Source: a virus
DNA length: 64,000 nt
IMG/VR virus record: IMGVR_UViG_3300042898_003801
Span: 1-64,000 of that record
Strand: one strand, 5' to 3'
Part shown: piece by piece, positions 48,572 through 56,624 of the stretch
Position numbering within the stretch: position 1 is the stretch's first letter
Layout of the letters: every line of letters starts with the position of its first letter
Program-made: the position numbers and the translations under genes
The notes under the pieces: generated by a model
Told to the model about the DNA's origin: nothing
Database searches by the model: none
The model's input: only the letters and a program-made list of their open reading frames with translations

Positions 48572-49185
48572 GTACAATATTGACCCGAGAGCAACTGAAA
48601 CAGATGGTCAAAAATCCCCATATTGATCACTGGTATGATGCACTGGAGCAGTTGCTAGATGATTATGAAATCAACACGCCACAACGTGTGGCGGCGTTCA
48701 TAGCACAATGCGCACATGAGTCGGGCAACTTTGCGTTCATCAAAGAAAATCTCAACTACAAAGCAGCCAGCTTGAGAAAAGTTTTCCCTAAGTATTTCCC
48801 TACAGACGCACTTGCGGCACAGTATGCCAACAAGCCTGAAATGATTGCCAACAGAGTGTATGCCAAGCGCATGGGCAACGGTCCTGAAGAATCCGGAGAT
48901 GGCTGGAAGTACTGCGGTCGTGGACTTATTCAATTAACAGGCAAAGACAACTACACATTCTTTGCTGGCAGTTTGGGCATTGAAGAAGAAGAAGCTGCCG
49001 AATACCTGGCCACATTTGAAGGTGCTTGTCAAAGTGCCTGTTGGTTCTGGGAACAAAACAATCTAAATCGCTTTGCTGACGCAGGCGATATTCGAGGGCT
49101 CACCCGAGCAATCAATGGTGGTTATATTGGTCTAGAAGATCGTATCAAACACTATGAGCATGCATTACATGTAATGGGAGTATAA
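48568..49185 (+). CDS. GH19-type endolysin
   Basis: 205 residues. RVAAFIAQCAHESGNFAFI carries the catalytic Glu51 of glycoside hydrolase family 19 (AHExxxF), and the substrate-cleft segment YCGRGLIQLTGKDNY matches the family's GRGxxQLTGxxNY. FEGACQSACWFWEQNNLN and RAINGGYIGLEDR complete the domain. Cleaves the glycan backbone of peptidoglycan. No signal peptide, so it relies on the holin. In the lysis cassette, coupled to the spanin gene. Confidence 0.93.
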   Translation: MSTILTREQLKQMVKNPHIDHWYDALEQLLDDYEINTPQRVAAFIAQCAHESGNFAFIKENLNYKAASLRKVFPKYFPTDALAAQYANKPEMIANRVYAKRMGNGPEESGDGWKYCGRGLIQLTGKDNYTFFAGSLGIEEEEAAEYLATFEGACQSACWFWEQNNLNRFADAGDIRGLTRAINGGYIGLEDRIKHYEHALHVMGV

Positions 49186-49188
49186 ATC

Positions 49189-49308
49189 ATGTTAGAAACA
49201 CTATTTTGGTTAGCATTAGGTGCATTTGTTGGATGGAATTTTCCTCAACCTGAATTTGCAAAACGTATACAAGCCCGTGTGATGGCTGTGTTTCGAAAGG
49301 ATCAATAA
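49189..49308 (+). CDS. Small membrane protein of the lysis cassette
   Basis: 39 residues (MLETLFWLALGAFVGWNFPQ then a basic tail ending FRKDQ), three bases after the endolysin stop and one base before the next gene. A single membrane helix with a cytoplasmic basic tail, perhaps an antiholin-like or pinholin-like factor. No family recognised. Confidence 0.55.
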   Translation: MLETLFWLALGAFVGWNFPQPEFAKRIQARVMAVFRKDQ

Positions 49309-49309
49309 A

Positions 49310-49852
49310 ATGGCAGAACAACAAGAAACTAAGCCACTGTCACGATCGGAACGTGAAGCACAGATCAAAGACAAAGCCGGACTGGTCATTGTATTCATGG
49401 CGTTGTTTTTAGCGGCCAACACATACATTGCCAATGGCTTTTCAAGCACAGCACAAACCAATCTGTTGCAGGCCAGCAACACCTACGGATTTTATCAAAG
49501 CAAAAGTATCAAGCAAACTCTTGCTGAAGGTCAGTTGGAAGAAGCCCGGAAGGGCGTGGATAAAGACCGTGTTGCCAAGCTAGAAGCCAAGATTGCCCGC
49601 TACGAAAGCGAACCTGAGACAGGCGAGGGCAAGAAGGAATTACTGGCCAAAGCACGAGCACAAGAAACCGCACGTGAAGCAGCCAGGGCACATGGTCCAT
49701 GGCTCACATTCTCAGGCATGCTGTTCCAGCTTGCTATTGTATTGCTGTCAGCAAGTATTTTAGCAGTCAACACCAAGATGTACAAGGCCAGTTTAGGCGT
49801 GGGTGCGATAGGTTTAATACTGATGGCCCAGGGCTATTGGTTATGGTTTTAA
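49310..49852 (+). CDS. DUF4337-like membrane protein
   Basis: 180 residues. One membrane helix (about 23-42), a helical region with ASNTYGFYQSKSIKQTLAEG and a long charged coiled coil, then two C-terminal helices (about 133-152 and 158-178). The order TM, YxFYQSKS, coiled coil, 2 TM is that of the DUF4337 family of unknown function. Inside the lysis cassette. Confidence 0.7.
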   Translation: MAEQQETKPLSRSEREAQIKDKAGLVIVFMALFLAANTYIANGFSSTAQTNLLQASNTYGFYQSKSIKQTLAEGQLEEARKGVDKDRVAKLEAKIARYESEPETGEGKKELLAKARAQETAREAARAHGPWLTFSGMLFQLAIVLLSASILAVNTKMYKASLGVGAIGLILMAQGYWLWF

Positions 49853-49867
49853 TAACAAGGATTTAGT

Positions 49868-50386
49868 ATGACAGCAAAAATGAGTGAGAGTGAAAAGAAA
49901 AAAGAAGATTGGATGAATTCAAAATGGCGTCCTATGATGGGCTGGACCTATATGATCACCTGTATATTTGATTTTGTAGTGGCACCAATTCTTTGGAGTT
50001 TGACACAGAGTTTATTTCACGGCAGTGTACAAACCCAATGGCAGCCGTTGACTCTGCAAGGCGCTGGGCTGTATCACATCGCTATGGGTGCTGTGTTGGG
50101 TATTGCAGCCTACGGTCGTACACAAGAAAAACTCGGCGGAGCCAACAATGGCGGAATCAATCTACCACCAAATGCTGGAACAACATATGTGCCCCCAACT
50201 GCGGCAGTACAAACCATGCCCGGTGCATTTGGTACACCAACGGCAACAACAGTCACACAATCCTGGGGCAGTCCAGTCTCACCAGCACCTGGCTGGGGAA
50301 CAACCAACATCGGATCCAGTGGTGTAACCACTGGCTTTGGAGGCAAACTTGCTCCTCCACAACCTGACTTTTATCCAGAAAGATAA
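49868..50386 (+). CDS. Holin (3-TM, GTA-holin-like)
   Basis: 172 residues. KWRPMMGWTYMITCIFDFVV, an amphipathic middle, WQPLTLQGAGLYHIAMGAVL and GIAAYGRTQEKL match the 3-TM holin family first named from gene-transfer-agent lysis genes. The last 85 residues are Pro/Thr/Gly-rich and unusual for a holin, perhaps cytoplasmic or periplasmic timing control. It would make the membrane lesion that releases the GH19 endolysin. Confidence 0.78.
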   Translation: MTAKMSESEKKKEDWMNSKWRPMMGWTYMITCIFDFVVAPILWSLTQSLFHGSVQTQWQPLTLQGAGLYHIAMGAVLGIAAYGRTQEKLGGANNGGINLPPNAGTTYVPPTAAVQTMPGAFGTPTATTVTQSWGSPVSPAPGWGTTNIGSSGVTTGFGGKLAPPQPDFYPER

Positions 50387-50388
50387 CT

Positions 50389-50604
50389 ATGAAAAAACTA
50401 TTAATTGCACTATCATTGGCAATGGCTGGTCAATTTGTCCAGGCAGATACACCGCCAAGGGAAACCAAAAAGATCTGTGTTGATGTCAAAGACAAAGAAG
50501 GTAAAGAAGTCATAGACCCAAAAACCAAAAAAGTCAAACAGAACTGCAAAGAAGTCAAGCAACACAAAAAACTTGAAGGTACAGATGTACCTGTGAAGAA
50601 GTAA
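50389..50604 (+). CDS. Small exported protein
   Basis: 71 residues. Signal peptide MKKLLIALSLAMAGQFVQA, then a Lys-rich mature peptide with two cysteines (KKICVDVKD, KQNCKEVKQ), which may form one disulfide in the periplasm. Last gene of the lysis cassette, two bases after the holin stop. Function unknown. Confidence 0.65.
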   Translation: MKKLLIALSLAMAGQFVQADTPPRETKKICVDVKDKEGKEVIDPKTKKVKQNCKEVKQHKKLEGTDVPVKK

Positions 50605-50633
50605 TTGACCACTGCACTAAAATCCTGTATAAT
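50605..50633 (+). promoter_or_regulatory. Sigma-70-type promoter inside a terminator
   Basis: TTGACC (50605-50610), 17 bp, TATAAT (50628-50633), 20 bp before the dnaJ-like ATG. It begins right after the stop codon of the exported protein gene. Confidence 0.82.
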
Positions 50634-50653
50634 TATGTGTACAGGATTTTTTT
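50619..50653 (+). terminator. Rho-independent terminator overlapping the dnaJ promoter
   Basis: AAAATCCTGT (50619-50628) pairs perfectly with ACAGGATTTT (50641-50650), a 12-nt loop lies between, and more T follow. Transcripts from upstream would end here, while those started by the promoter begin near 50640, after the left arm, and escape. Confidence 0.8.
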
Positions 50654-51442
50654 ATGACCGATCACTACGCCACACTGGGCGTTGCTAAAACTGCTACTGC
50701 AAATGAAATCAAACAGGCCTTTCGCCGGTTAGCCAGTCAGCATCATCCCGACAAGGGTGGCGACACAGCCAAATTCCAGGCCATCCAGGCCGCGTATGCC
50801 ACACTAGGCGATCCGCAGCAACGTGCCGCGTATGATAATCCTCGCCCACAAATGCCGCCTGGGTTTGGATTTCAATCCAATGGGCCATTTGATTTCAACA
50901 CAATATTCAACATGTTTGGCACAAGAATGCAATCGCCCGGGCAACAACGTCATCAACAGGCTCGCATGGATCTGTGGATCACAATAATGGACATTGCCAC
51001 AGGCGGGCGTAGAACTGTGAGCGTGGGCAGTCAACAGGGCACAATGACTGTGGAGATAGAAATTCCATTGGGCATAGAAGATGGCAACACAGTGCACTAT
51101 TCAGGTATTGGCCCCAGTGGAATGGATCTACTGGTCACTTACCGAGTGCATCCTCACCCTCGGTGGCAACGAAACGGACTAGCTCTTTCAACCAATCATG
51201 TGTTGCCTATCTGGGATCTGATACTGGGTTGTGATACTGTGTTTACAGACGTACAAGGCACAGAATTACTATTGACTATTCCGCCAAAAACTCAACCCGG
51301 AACTCAAATGAGAATGAAGGGTCGCGGCCTGCGGGCAAAATCTGGAATCGCTGGCGATATGTTAGTTGCTATACAAGCTCGTATACCCGACAACATATCC
51401 CCAGAACTCTTGGAAATGATAAAACAAAGTCAGACAAAATAA
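50654..51442 (+). CDS. DnaJ/CbpA-like Hsp40 co-chaperone
   Basis: 262 residues. J domain 1-68 with the HPD motif (31-33), then a Phe/Gly-rich linker (PPGFGFQSNGPFDF) and the substrate-binding beta domains with IEIPLGIEDGNTVHYSGIG and IPPKTQPGTQMRMKGRGL. There is no zinc-finger, so it is a type II (CbpA-like) J protein. It would recruit host DnaK. Near the phage ClpA gene, which suggests a protein quality-control module. Confidence 0.9.
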   Translation: MTDHYATLGVAKTATANEIKQAFRRLASQHHPDKGGDTAKFQAIQAAYATLGDPQQRAAYDNPRPQMPPGFGFQSNGPFDFNTIFNMFGTRMQSPGQQRHQQARMDLWITIMDIATGGRRTVSVGSQQGTMTVEIEIPLGIEDGNTVHYSGIGPSGMDLLVTYRVHPHPRWQRNGLALSTNHVLPIWDLILGCDTVFTDVQGTELLLTIPPKTQPGTQMRMKGRGLRAKSGIAGDMLVAIQARIPDNISPELLEMIKQSQTK

Positions 51443-51455
51443 ATATTCGTAATGG

Positions 51456-51483
51456 TTGTATAAGTTTAAAAATCCTGTACAAT
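51456..51483 (+). promoter_or_regulatory. Weak sigma-70-type promoter
   Basis: TTGTAT (51456-51461), 16 bp, TACAAT (51478-51483). The stretch AATCCTGTACAAT copies the promoter before dnaJ (AATCCTGTATAAT). A TAAATAT late-type box also occurs at 51440-51446. Confidence 0.5.
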
Positions 51484-51512
51484 AGTAATTGGGAATACAA
51501 GTAATAATATCC

Positions 51513-53786
51513 ATGCAAAATAATCCAGAAATTGAACAGATCCTTGAGTCAGCAGTTGCCATTGCTCATGCCTATAAACATGAATACGTCACAACCGAAC
51601 ATGTGTTGTTAGCATTGATACGTCACGATCCTTTTCGTCGTGTGGTAGAAAAGTTTGGGGCTGATGTAGCGTTATTTGATCAGGAGCTGACAAATTATAT
51701 CGGTAGCCTAGTAAGTTTAATCAAAGATCCTGCACCACAACCAAGGAAAACCAATGCGTTGGAGCGAGTGTTTAATCGCGCATTAACACAGGTACTGTTT
51801 ACTGGGCGCAAGCAAGTATCAACAATTGATTTAATGGTGGCCATGCTGGCAGAAACCAATGGACATGCACATTATTTCTTGTTGAAATACGGAATTAAGA
51901 AACAAGAGTTTATAGATTTCTGGCAGAGTAACTATACCCACGCCAGCGTGTCAATGAACGAAAATCAGGCCACACAGATATTAGAAGAGCATTGTACTAA
52001 TTTAACGCAATTGGCCAAAGAAGATCGACTAGAACCCATGATTGGGCGCAGTGTAGAACTAGAAGAAATGATCACAGTGTTGGCACGTAGATTCAAAGCC
52101 AACGTGCTGATGGTAGGCGATCCAGGTGTGGGCAAGACTGCAATCATTGATGGTCTTGCACAAGAAATTGCCGCTGACAGAGTTCCTGAATTTCTTCGAG
52201 GGCATGAAGTTTGGGGCTTGGAAATTGGCAGCTTGCTGGCAGGATCAAAATATCGCGGTGAGTTTGAAGAAAAGTTCAAACAGGTCATTGGAGCACTAGA
52301 AGCCAAGAAGAAATGTATTTTGTTCATAGACGAAGCACACACCATGATGGGTGCAGGTGCTGGTGGGCAAAGCAGTTTGGATTTTGCCAACATGTTGAAG
52401 CCAGCCATAACCAAAGGCAATCTCAAAGTGGTAGCCAGCACCACCTGGGAAGAATACTACGAGAGCTTTGAAAAAGATCGTGCGCTGATGCGTCGTTTCC
52501 ATCGTGTGGCAATTGACGAACCCACTCCCGGTACCACAGAACAGATCCTTATTGGGCTGAGTCCAAGATTAGAAAAGTTTCACAATGTGCTAATTGACAC
52601 TGCTGCCATAACTGCTGCAGTTGAACTGTCAGGCCGTTACATACACGATCGTAAGAATCCTGACAAGTCAATTGACCTGCTGGACGGTGCTTGTGCAAAA
52701 GAACGTGTTAAAGATCAAGGACAACTTACTATCACTCAAGAATTGATCATGGCACAGTTGGCTCGTACCACAGACATTCCAATTGATCGACTACAAAATG
52801 AACGTAGCACTAAAATTCTTGAATTAGAAAACAACATCAAGCAAAAGTTATACGGGCAAGACGAAGCAGTGGATTCAGTGCTTGAGCGAATTTACATTAA
52901 CTTTTCTGGCATTGGCAATGCTCGCCGACCTATTGCCAGCTTCTTGTTCCTAGGGCCAACTGGCACAGGCAAAACAGAATTGGCCAAACTGCTGGCGGAA
53001 AACTTGGACATGAAATTGCTCAAATATGACATGAGTGAGTACCAGGAGAAACACACAGTGTCAAGTTTGATTGGTGCACCACCTGGATATGTGGGATTTG
53101 AAGACGGCAATGTGGGTGGCGGCAAACTGATCAGCGATATCAGTAAGAATCCATTTAGTATTATTTTGTTTGATGAGATTGAAAAGGCACACCCAGATGT
53201 GATCAACATCATGTTGCAGATGTTGGACGAAGCAAGATTAACATCCAGCAATGGCAAAACTGTTGATCTTAAAAACGCCATTATCATTATGACATCTAAT
53301 TTGGGTGCGAGAGACAACGAGAATCATAACATTGGATTCAGTACTCTGTTAGAAAAATCTGGCGAAGAAGATCGGGCCATGAAAGAGTTTTTCAAGCCAG
53401 AATTGCGCAATAGGATTGATAGAGTTTGTAAATTTGCCAAACTTGACACACTGGCAATTAAGAAAATTGTGATCAAGTTTGTGGAAGAACTACAAACAAG
53501 TTTGGCAGCCAAACAAATACGATTGACATTGACCGAATCAGTGATTGATATGTTGGCCAACAAGGGCTATGATAAAAAGATGGGCGCACGTCCATTGGGT
53601 AGAAAAATCGACGAACTTATTCGTGTGCCATTGAGCAAGCGCATATTGTTTGATCGTCTTGAAAACTGTACCATTCACGCAGTGATGAAAGATGATAAAA
53701 TTGATTTTATGATAGAAGAAATTGCAAAACCCGTGGTCAACGAACAAGGATATATTGTACTTGATAACTTCAAACCTAAAATTTAA
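51513..53786 (+). CDS. clpA: ClpA-like AAA+ unfoldase with ClpP-docking loop
   Basis: 757 residues, the size of ClpA (758), without the ClpB middle domain. N-domain to about 145, first Walker A GDPGVGKTA at about 200 and Walker B CILFIDEAH, second Walker A LGPTGTGKTE at about 479 and Walker B IILFDEIEKAHPD. The sequence NIGFSTL near 606 sits where ClpA and ClpX have the IGL/IGF loop that docks ClpP, followed by the normal FFKPELRNRID. No phage ClpP is seen, so it may direct the host ClpP to new substrates. Confidence 0.92.
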   Translation: MQNNPEIEQILESAVAIAHAYKHEYVTTEHVLLALIRHDPFRRVVEKFGADVALFDQELTNYIGSLVSLIKDPAPQPRKTNALERVFNRALTQVLFTGRKQVSTIDLMVAMLAETNGHAHYFLLKYGIKKQEFIDFWQSNYTHASVSMNENQATQILEEHCTNLTQLAKEDRLEPMIGRSVELEEMITVLARRFKANVLMVGDPGVGKTAIIDGLAQEIAADRVPEFLRGHEVWGLEIGSLLAGSKYRGEFEEKFKQVIGALEAKKKCILFIDEAHTMMGAGAGGQSSLDFANMLKPAITKGNLKVVASTTWEEYYESFEKDRALMRRFHRVAIDEPTPGTTEQILIGLSPRLEKFHNVLIDTAAITAAVELSGRYIHDRKNPDKSIDLLDGACAKERVKDQGQLTITQELIMAQLARTTDIPIDRLQNERSTKILELENNIKQKLYGQDEAVDSVLERIYINFSGIGNARRPIASFLFLGPTGTGKTELAKLLAENLDMKLLKYDMSEYQEKHTVSSLIGAPPGYVGFEDGNVGGGKLISDISKNPFSIILFDEIEKAHPDVINIMLQMLDEARLTSSNGKTVDLKNAIIIMTSNLGARDNENHNIGFSTLLEKSGEEDRAMKEFFKPELRNRIDRVCKFAKLDTLAIKKIVIKFVEELQTSLAAKQIRLTLTESVIDMLANKGYDKKMGARPLGRKIDELIRVPLSKRILFDRLENCTIHAVMKDDKIDFMIEEIAKPVVNEQGYIVLDNFKPKI

Positions 53787-54438
53787 ATCTGTTGATAAAG
53801 ATCGATTGTTTTATAATCAGTATCAATACTCTGTAAGCATTCCATTACAGGAAGTAAATGCGCTGAGAACAGAACTATCACACGAATCAATAGATCGTGC
53901 CATAGCTCGCAGACTAGCATTTTGGTCAACAATGCCAAATCGTGCCAATCGAGTGATTGAGTCAGACACAGTGGACCAATTGCATAAAATCTGTGATTTT
54001 TTATTGTCTATCACTGACCAATACAAACTGGTATTTTACTATAATCACTGGCTCACAATCTACACCAATAGTCTGGAATTGCTTGATCAAGTTGATGCAC
54101 TTGATTACGTTGATATTAAAAATTACAGTCAGGTCAATATCAATCGTCCCAAAGGTACAATATTGTTAAAAAATTCTGTGCATACCAAACGCAGTTATTT
54201 TCGTCAACGTACTATAAACAATCACGAAAGAAATACATTAATTAATTTTCTAATGTCTCAACAGGATTATATAAAATTAAGTCCGGGACTAAGAAATTGG
54301 ATGCATAAAGATCGAATTCATACCTATGTGCTTGACTATTTCTTTATTGATTATTCAGATGATCAATGGCTGACCATGTTAAGTTTGGTGCATCCAGGAC
54401 TGGTAAGAAAAACTGTACAAATCATACAAGATAAATAA
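53761..54438 (+). CDS. Conserved T4-like phage protein, unknown function
   Basis: 225 residues from a TTG at 53761 (AAGGA ten bases upstream; an earlier TTG at 53722 lies deep in clpA). LKFKSVDKDRLFYNQYQYSV, NRPKGTILLKN, RSYFRQRTI and DYFFIDYSDDQWLTMLSLVH with PGLVRKTVQII are conserved in the cyanophage group as a hypothetical protein. Overlaps the clpA end by 26 bp. Confidence 0.7.
   Translation: MITSNLKFKSVDKDRLFYNQYQYSVSIPLQEVNALRTELSHESIDRAIARRLAFWSTMPNRANRVIESDTVDQLHKICDFLLSITDQYKLVFYYNHWLTIYTNSLELLDQVDALDYVDIKNYSQVNINRPKGTILLKNSVHTKRSYFRQRTINNHERNTLINFLMSQQDYIKLSPGLRNWMHKDRIHTYVLDYFFIDYSDDQWLTMLSLVHPGLVRKTVQIIQDK
54430..54438 (+). promoter_or_regulatory. T4-type late promoter box
   Basis: AGATAAATAATA surrounds this site, overlapping the stop of the preceding gene and 7 bp before the ATG at 54445. 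Confidence 0.4.
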
Positions 54439-54444
54439 TACACT

Positions 54445-54612
54445 ATGGCAAAAATACACGAAGAAATACTTGTAATCAAACTATCAAAATTGGTCAAAGA
54501 CAGCGGCGAAAATGTGCCTGTTATTGCCAACAAAGATTTGGAAGATGCACTGACCGCAGTGGCTCAAGAGCTTGTTGGTACCGGTGTTATTGTAGAAATT
54601 GAACAGGCCTAA
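54445..54612 (+). CDS. Small conserved phage protein
   Basis: 55 residues, AKIHEEILVIKLSKLVKDSG then ALTAVAQELVGTGVIVEIEQA. It is a recognisable small protein of T4-like phages located near capsid genes, without known function. Its TAA overlaps the next ATG by one base. Confidence 0.7.
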   Translation: MAKIHEEILVIKLSKLVKDSGENVPVIANKDLEDALTAVAQELVGTGVIVEIEQA

Positions 54613-54983
54613 TGTCCACATATTATACCACTGTTGTACTGTTGCCCACTACCACCTATGGTACAGCATCGGGCAACTATGATGGTAGTAGTCAAGACTT
54701 TTTTGGCAATGCAGTGCCTGCAGTCAATTATTATGGCGGGCAAGGGTACGTTCAAACCATAACCTACAGTGTGACCAATTTCACTGGAACAATAACCACA
54801 CAGGCTACCTTGAGCGATCAACCAGAGCAGGCTGCCTGGTTTGATATTGACGTTTACGGAGACGGATCTTCGGTCATACCCGCAGACTATCATCCTGTGA
54901 GCATTTTAGGCAATTTTGCATGGTTACGAGTGAAAGTCACTGGATTTGAATCTGGCACAGCAAACGTAGTTGCATCATATTAA
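54612..54983 (+). CDS. Conserved beta-rich virion protein
   Basis: 123 residues. NYYGGQGYVQTITYSVTNFT, TTQATLSDQPEQAAWFDI and VSILGNFAWLRVKVTGFESG describe a jelly-roll or Ig-like beta sandwich. The same protein occurs widely in related phages and is likely a decoration or neck protein. Function inferred from composition and context. Confidence 0.7.
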   Translation: MSTYYTTVVLLPTTTYGTASGNYDGSSQDFFGNAVPAVNYYGGQGYVQTITYSVTNFTGTITTQATLSDQPEQAAWFDIDVYGDGSSVIPADYHPVSILGNFAWLRVKVTGFESGTANVVASY

Positions 54984-54990
54984 AACGTGA

Positions 54991-54999
54991 CATAAATAT
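54991..54999 (+). promoter_or_regulatory. T4-type late promoter box
   Basis: CATAAATAT, 6 bp before the ATG at 55006, between two virion-type genes. Confidence 0.45.
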
Positions 55000-55005
55000 G
55001 TTACA

Positions 55006-56574
55006 ATGAATTATCTTGTAATATATCCCGGACGTTTCCATCCTTTTCATCGCGGTCATCGTGCCAGCTATGAATATCTTGCTAAAAAATACGGTGCTGA
55101 TCATGTGTACATTGCCACCACTGGTGTGCAAGCACCTGTAACCAGTCCATTTACCTTTGCTGACAAAGTTAAAATGATTACTACACTGGGCATTCCTGCC
55201 GGACATGTGGTCAAGGTTACTAATCCTTATCAAAGTCGAGAAATAACAGATTCAATTCCCACAGAAGAAAAATCCAAAACTGTGCTGATATTTGCACTCA
55301 GCGCCAAGGATGCAGAACGCTTTAGCTTTGCTCCTAAAAAAGACGGCACACCCAGTTATCTTCAGTCCATGCCTGCCAATCTCAAGCAGTTGACGCCAAT
55401 GACTGAGCATGCTTACGTAGAAATTACACCCACAGTTAATTTCAAAGTACGTGGTCAAGATGCCAACTCAGCCAGCCAAATCCGCAGTTTTTATATCAAA
55501 GGCAACAACAACGATCGAGATCAAGTTATAGCCGACCTATATGGTGAAGCTTACCCTGAGTTACGAGACATATTTGATAATCAACTGGGTGTCAGTGAAC
55601 GAGTACAGAATATAGTCCGAGAAGCCAAGTTACTTAACACTACAAAAAGCATAGCACTGATAGAACGCATATTGACCAAAGAGCGTCGTGCGTTGAACGA
55701 ATTTAGTGTCAACAGTGGCGATGATGGTTCCAGTGATGACCCATATCAGTATCCCAAGCCCGAACATTATGCCCGTAGCATAGATTACTTTGGTCAATTT
55801 GAAGCAGAACACTTTGACGAAGAAGATATGAATGATGCCACAGGCGAGTTCAAGGGTTACTGGTACTACGATGGCAAGCCGAGACAAATTGCCTATTTCA
55901 AGTTTGACAATCCCGAGCGCACCGGCAGTAATCATCCGGGCATGGGCTGGTACTATGAGCCACAAAACGAAGGTATAGCGGAGGCTAAAAGAAAGGAAAA
56001 GAAAAAAACTTCAAGATCCTTAGGCAGATATTTCTTTCCAGGTTACGGATACTATGGCAGTGGAGAATCTGGTGAAGGTGGCGGGGATGGGGGAGGTGAA
56101 GGTGTTGACCGGGGCATGGCAGAAGCAGAAAAAACAGCCAAAATCTTTCATCCACAGTATGTAGATGTATATTTTCTTAATGGTCCAAGAAGAACTCCCA
56201 CACTGGTCAATCGCCGAGTTCCGTACAATTTAATTGATAGATATTTAAAAGTAGTTGTTAAAAAATACAATCTGCATCAAGGTCGTTTTGAATTCAGAAA
56301 CGCCGAAGAACCACACATGGCCGAAGAATTCAGACCCACTGATGGCCAGGCTATGAATATACGTAGACAAACTGCACAAAAAATGAATCCAGTTACCGAC
56401 AAATTTGTTTGGAAAAGACCCAATCAAATAGGCGGTAGTCACAGTGAGAACGAACTTAAATCGTTGAATTTTAAATATTCAACAAAATACAACATGTGGG
56501 GCGGCACACAACAGATGTGGGATCGTCTGTCTGGTGCACTAAAAGAATCCACCGATTACCTTGAAGAAAAATAA
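55006..56574 (+). CDS. Virion-associated protein with nucleotidyltransferase domain
   Basis: 522 residues. Residues 1-170 form a cytidylyltransferase-like domain: YPGRFHPFHRGH with HxGH at 15-18 and SASQIRSFYI as the ISxTxIR motif. The rest is a linker with acidic, Gly-rich and basic tracts (GESGEGGGDGGGEG around 360), a conserved block YVDVYFLNGPRRTPTLV, and a C-terminal helical part. The sequences GIAEAKRKE and GMAEAEKTA look like prohead-protease sites ((L/I/M)xE-A). Probably packaged in the head and matured by the phage protease. The catalytic role is unknown. Confidence 0.72.
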   Translation: MNYLVIYPGRFHPFHRGHRASYEYLAKKYGADHVYIATTGVQAPVTSPFTFADKVKMITTLGIPAGHVVKVTNPYQSREITDSIPTEEKSKTVLIFALSAKDAERFSFAPKKDGTPSYLQSMPANLKQLTPMTEHAYVEITPTVNFKVRGQDANSASQIRSFYIKGNNNDRDQVIADLYGEAYPELRDIFDNQLGVSERVQNIVREAKLLNTTKSIALIERILTKERRALNEFSVNSGDDGSSDDPYQYPKPEHYARSIDYFGQFEAEHFDEEDMNDATGEFKGYWYYDGKPRQIAYFKFDNPERTGSNHPGMGWYYEPQNEGIAEAKRKEKKKTSRSLGRYFFPGYGYYGSGESGEGGGDGGGEGVDRGMAEAEKTAKIFHPQYVDVYFLNGPRRTPTLVNRRVPYNLIDRYLKVVVKKYNLHQGRFEFRNAEEPHMAEEFRPTDGQAMNIRRQTAQKMNPVTDKFVWKRPNQIGGSHSENELKSLNFKYSTKYNMWGGTQQMWDRLSGALKESTDYLEEK

Positions 56575-56591
56575 TGCCTGTGTTATACTAG

Positions 56592-56600
56592 AGTAAATAT
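56592..56600 (+). promoter_or_regulatory. T4-type late promoter box
   Basis: AGTAAATAT, 24 bp before the ATG of the glycosyltransferase-like gene, with AAAGGAAC as ribosome binding site in between. Confidence 0.5.
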
Positions 56601-56624
56601 TTCACAATTTACTAAAGGAACCTC

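Noticed and set aside
51965-53563. Minus-strand frames up to 159 codons inside clpA
   Set aside because: They are antisense to a protein with all ClpA motifs. No ribosome binding sites.
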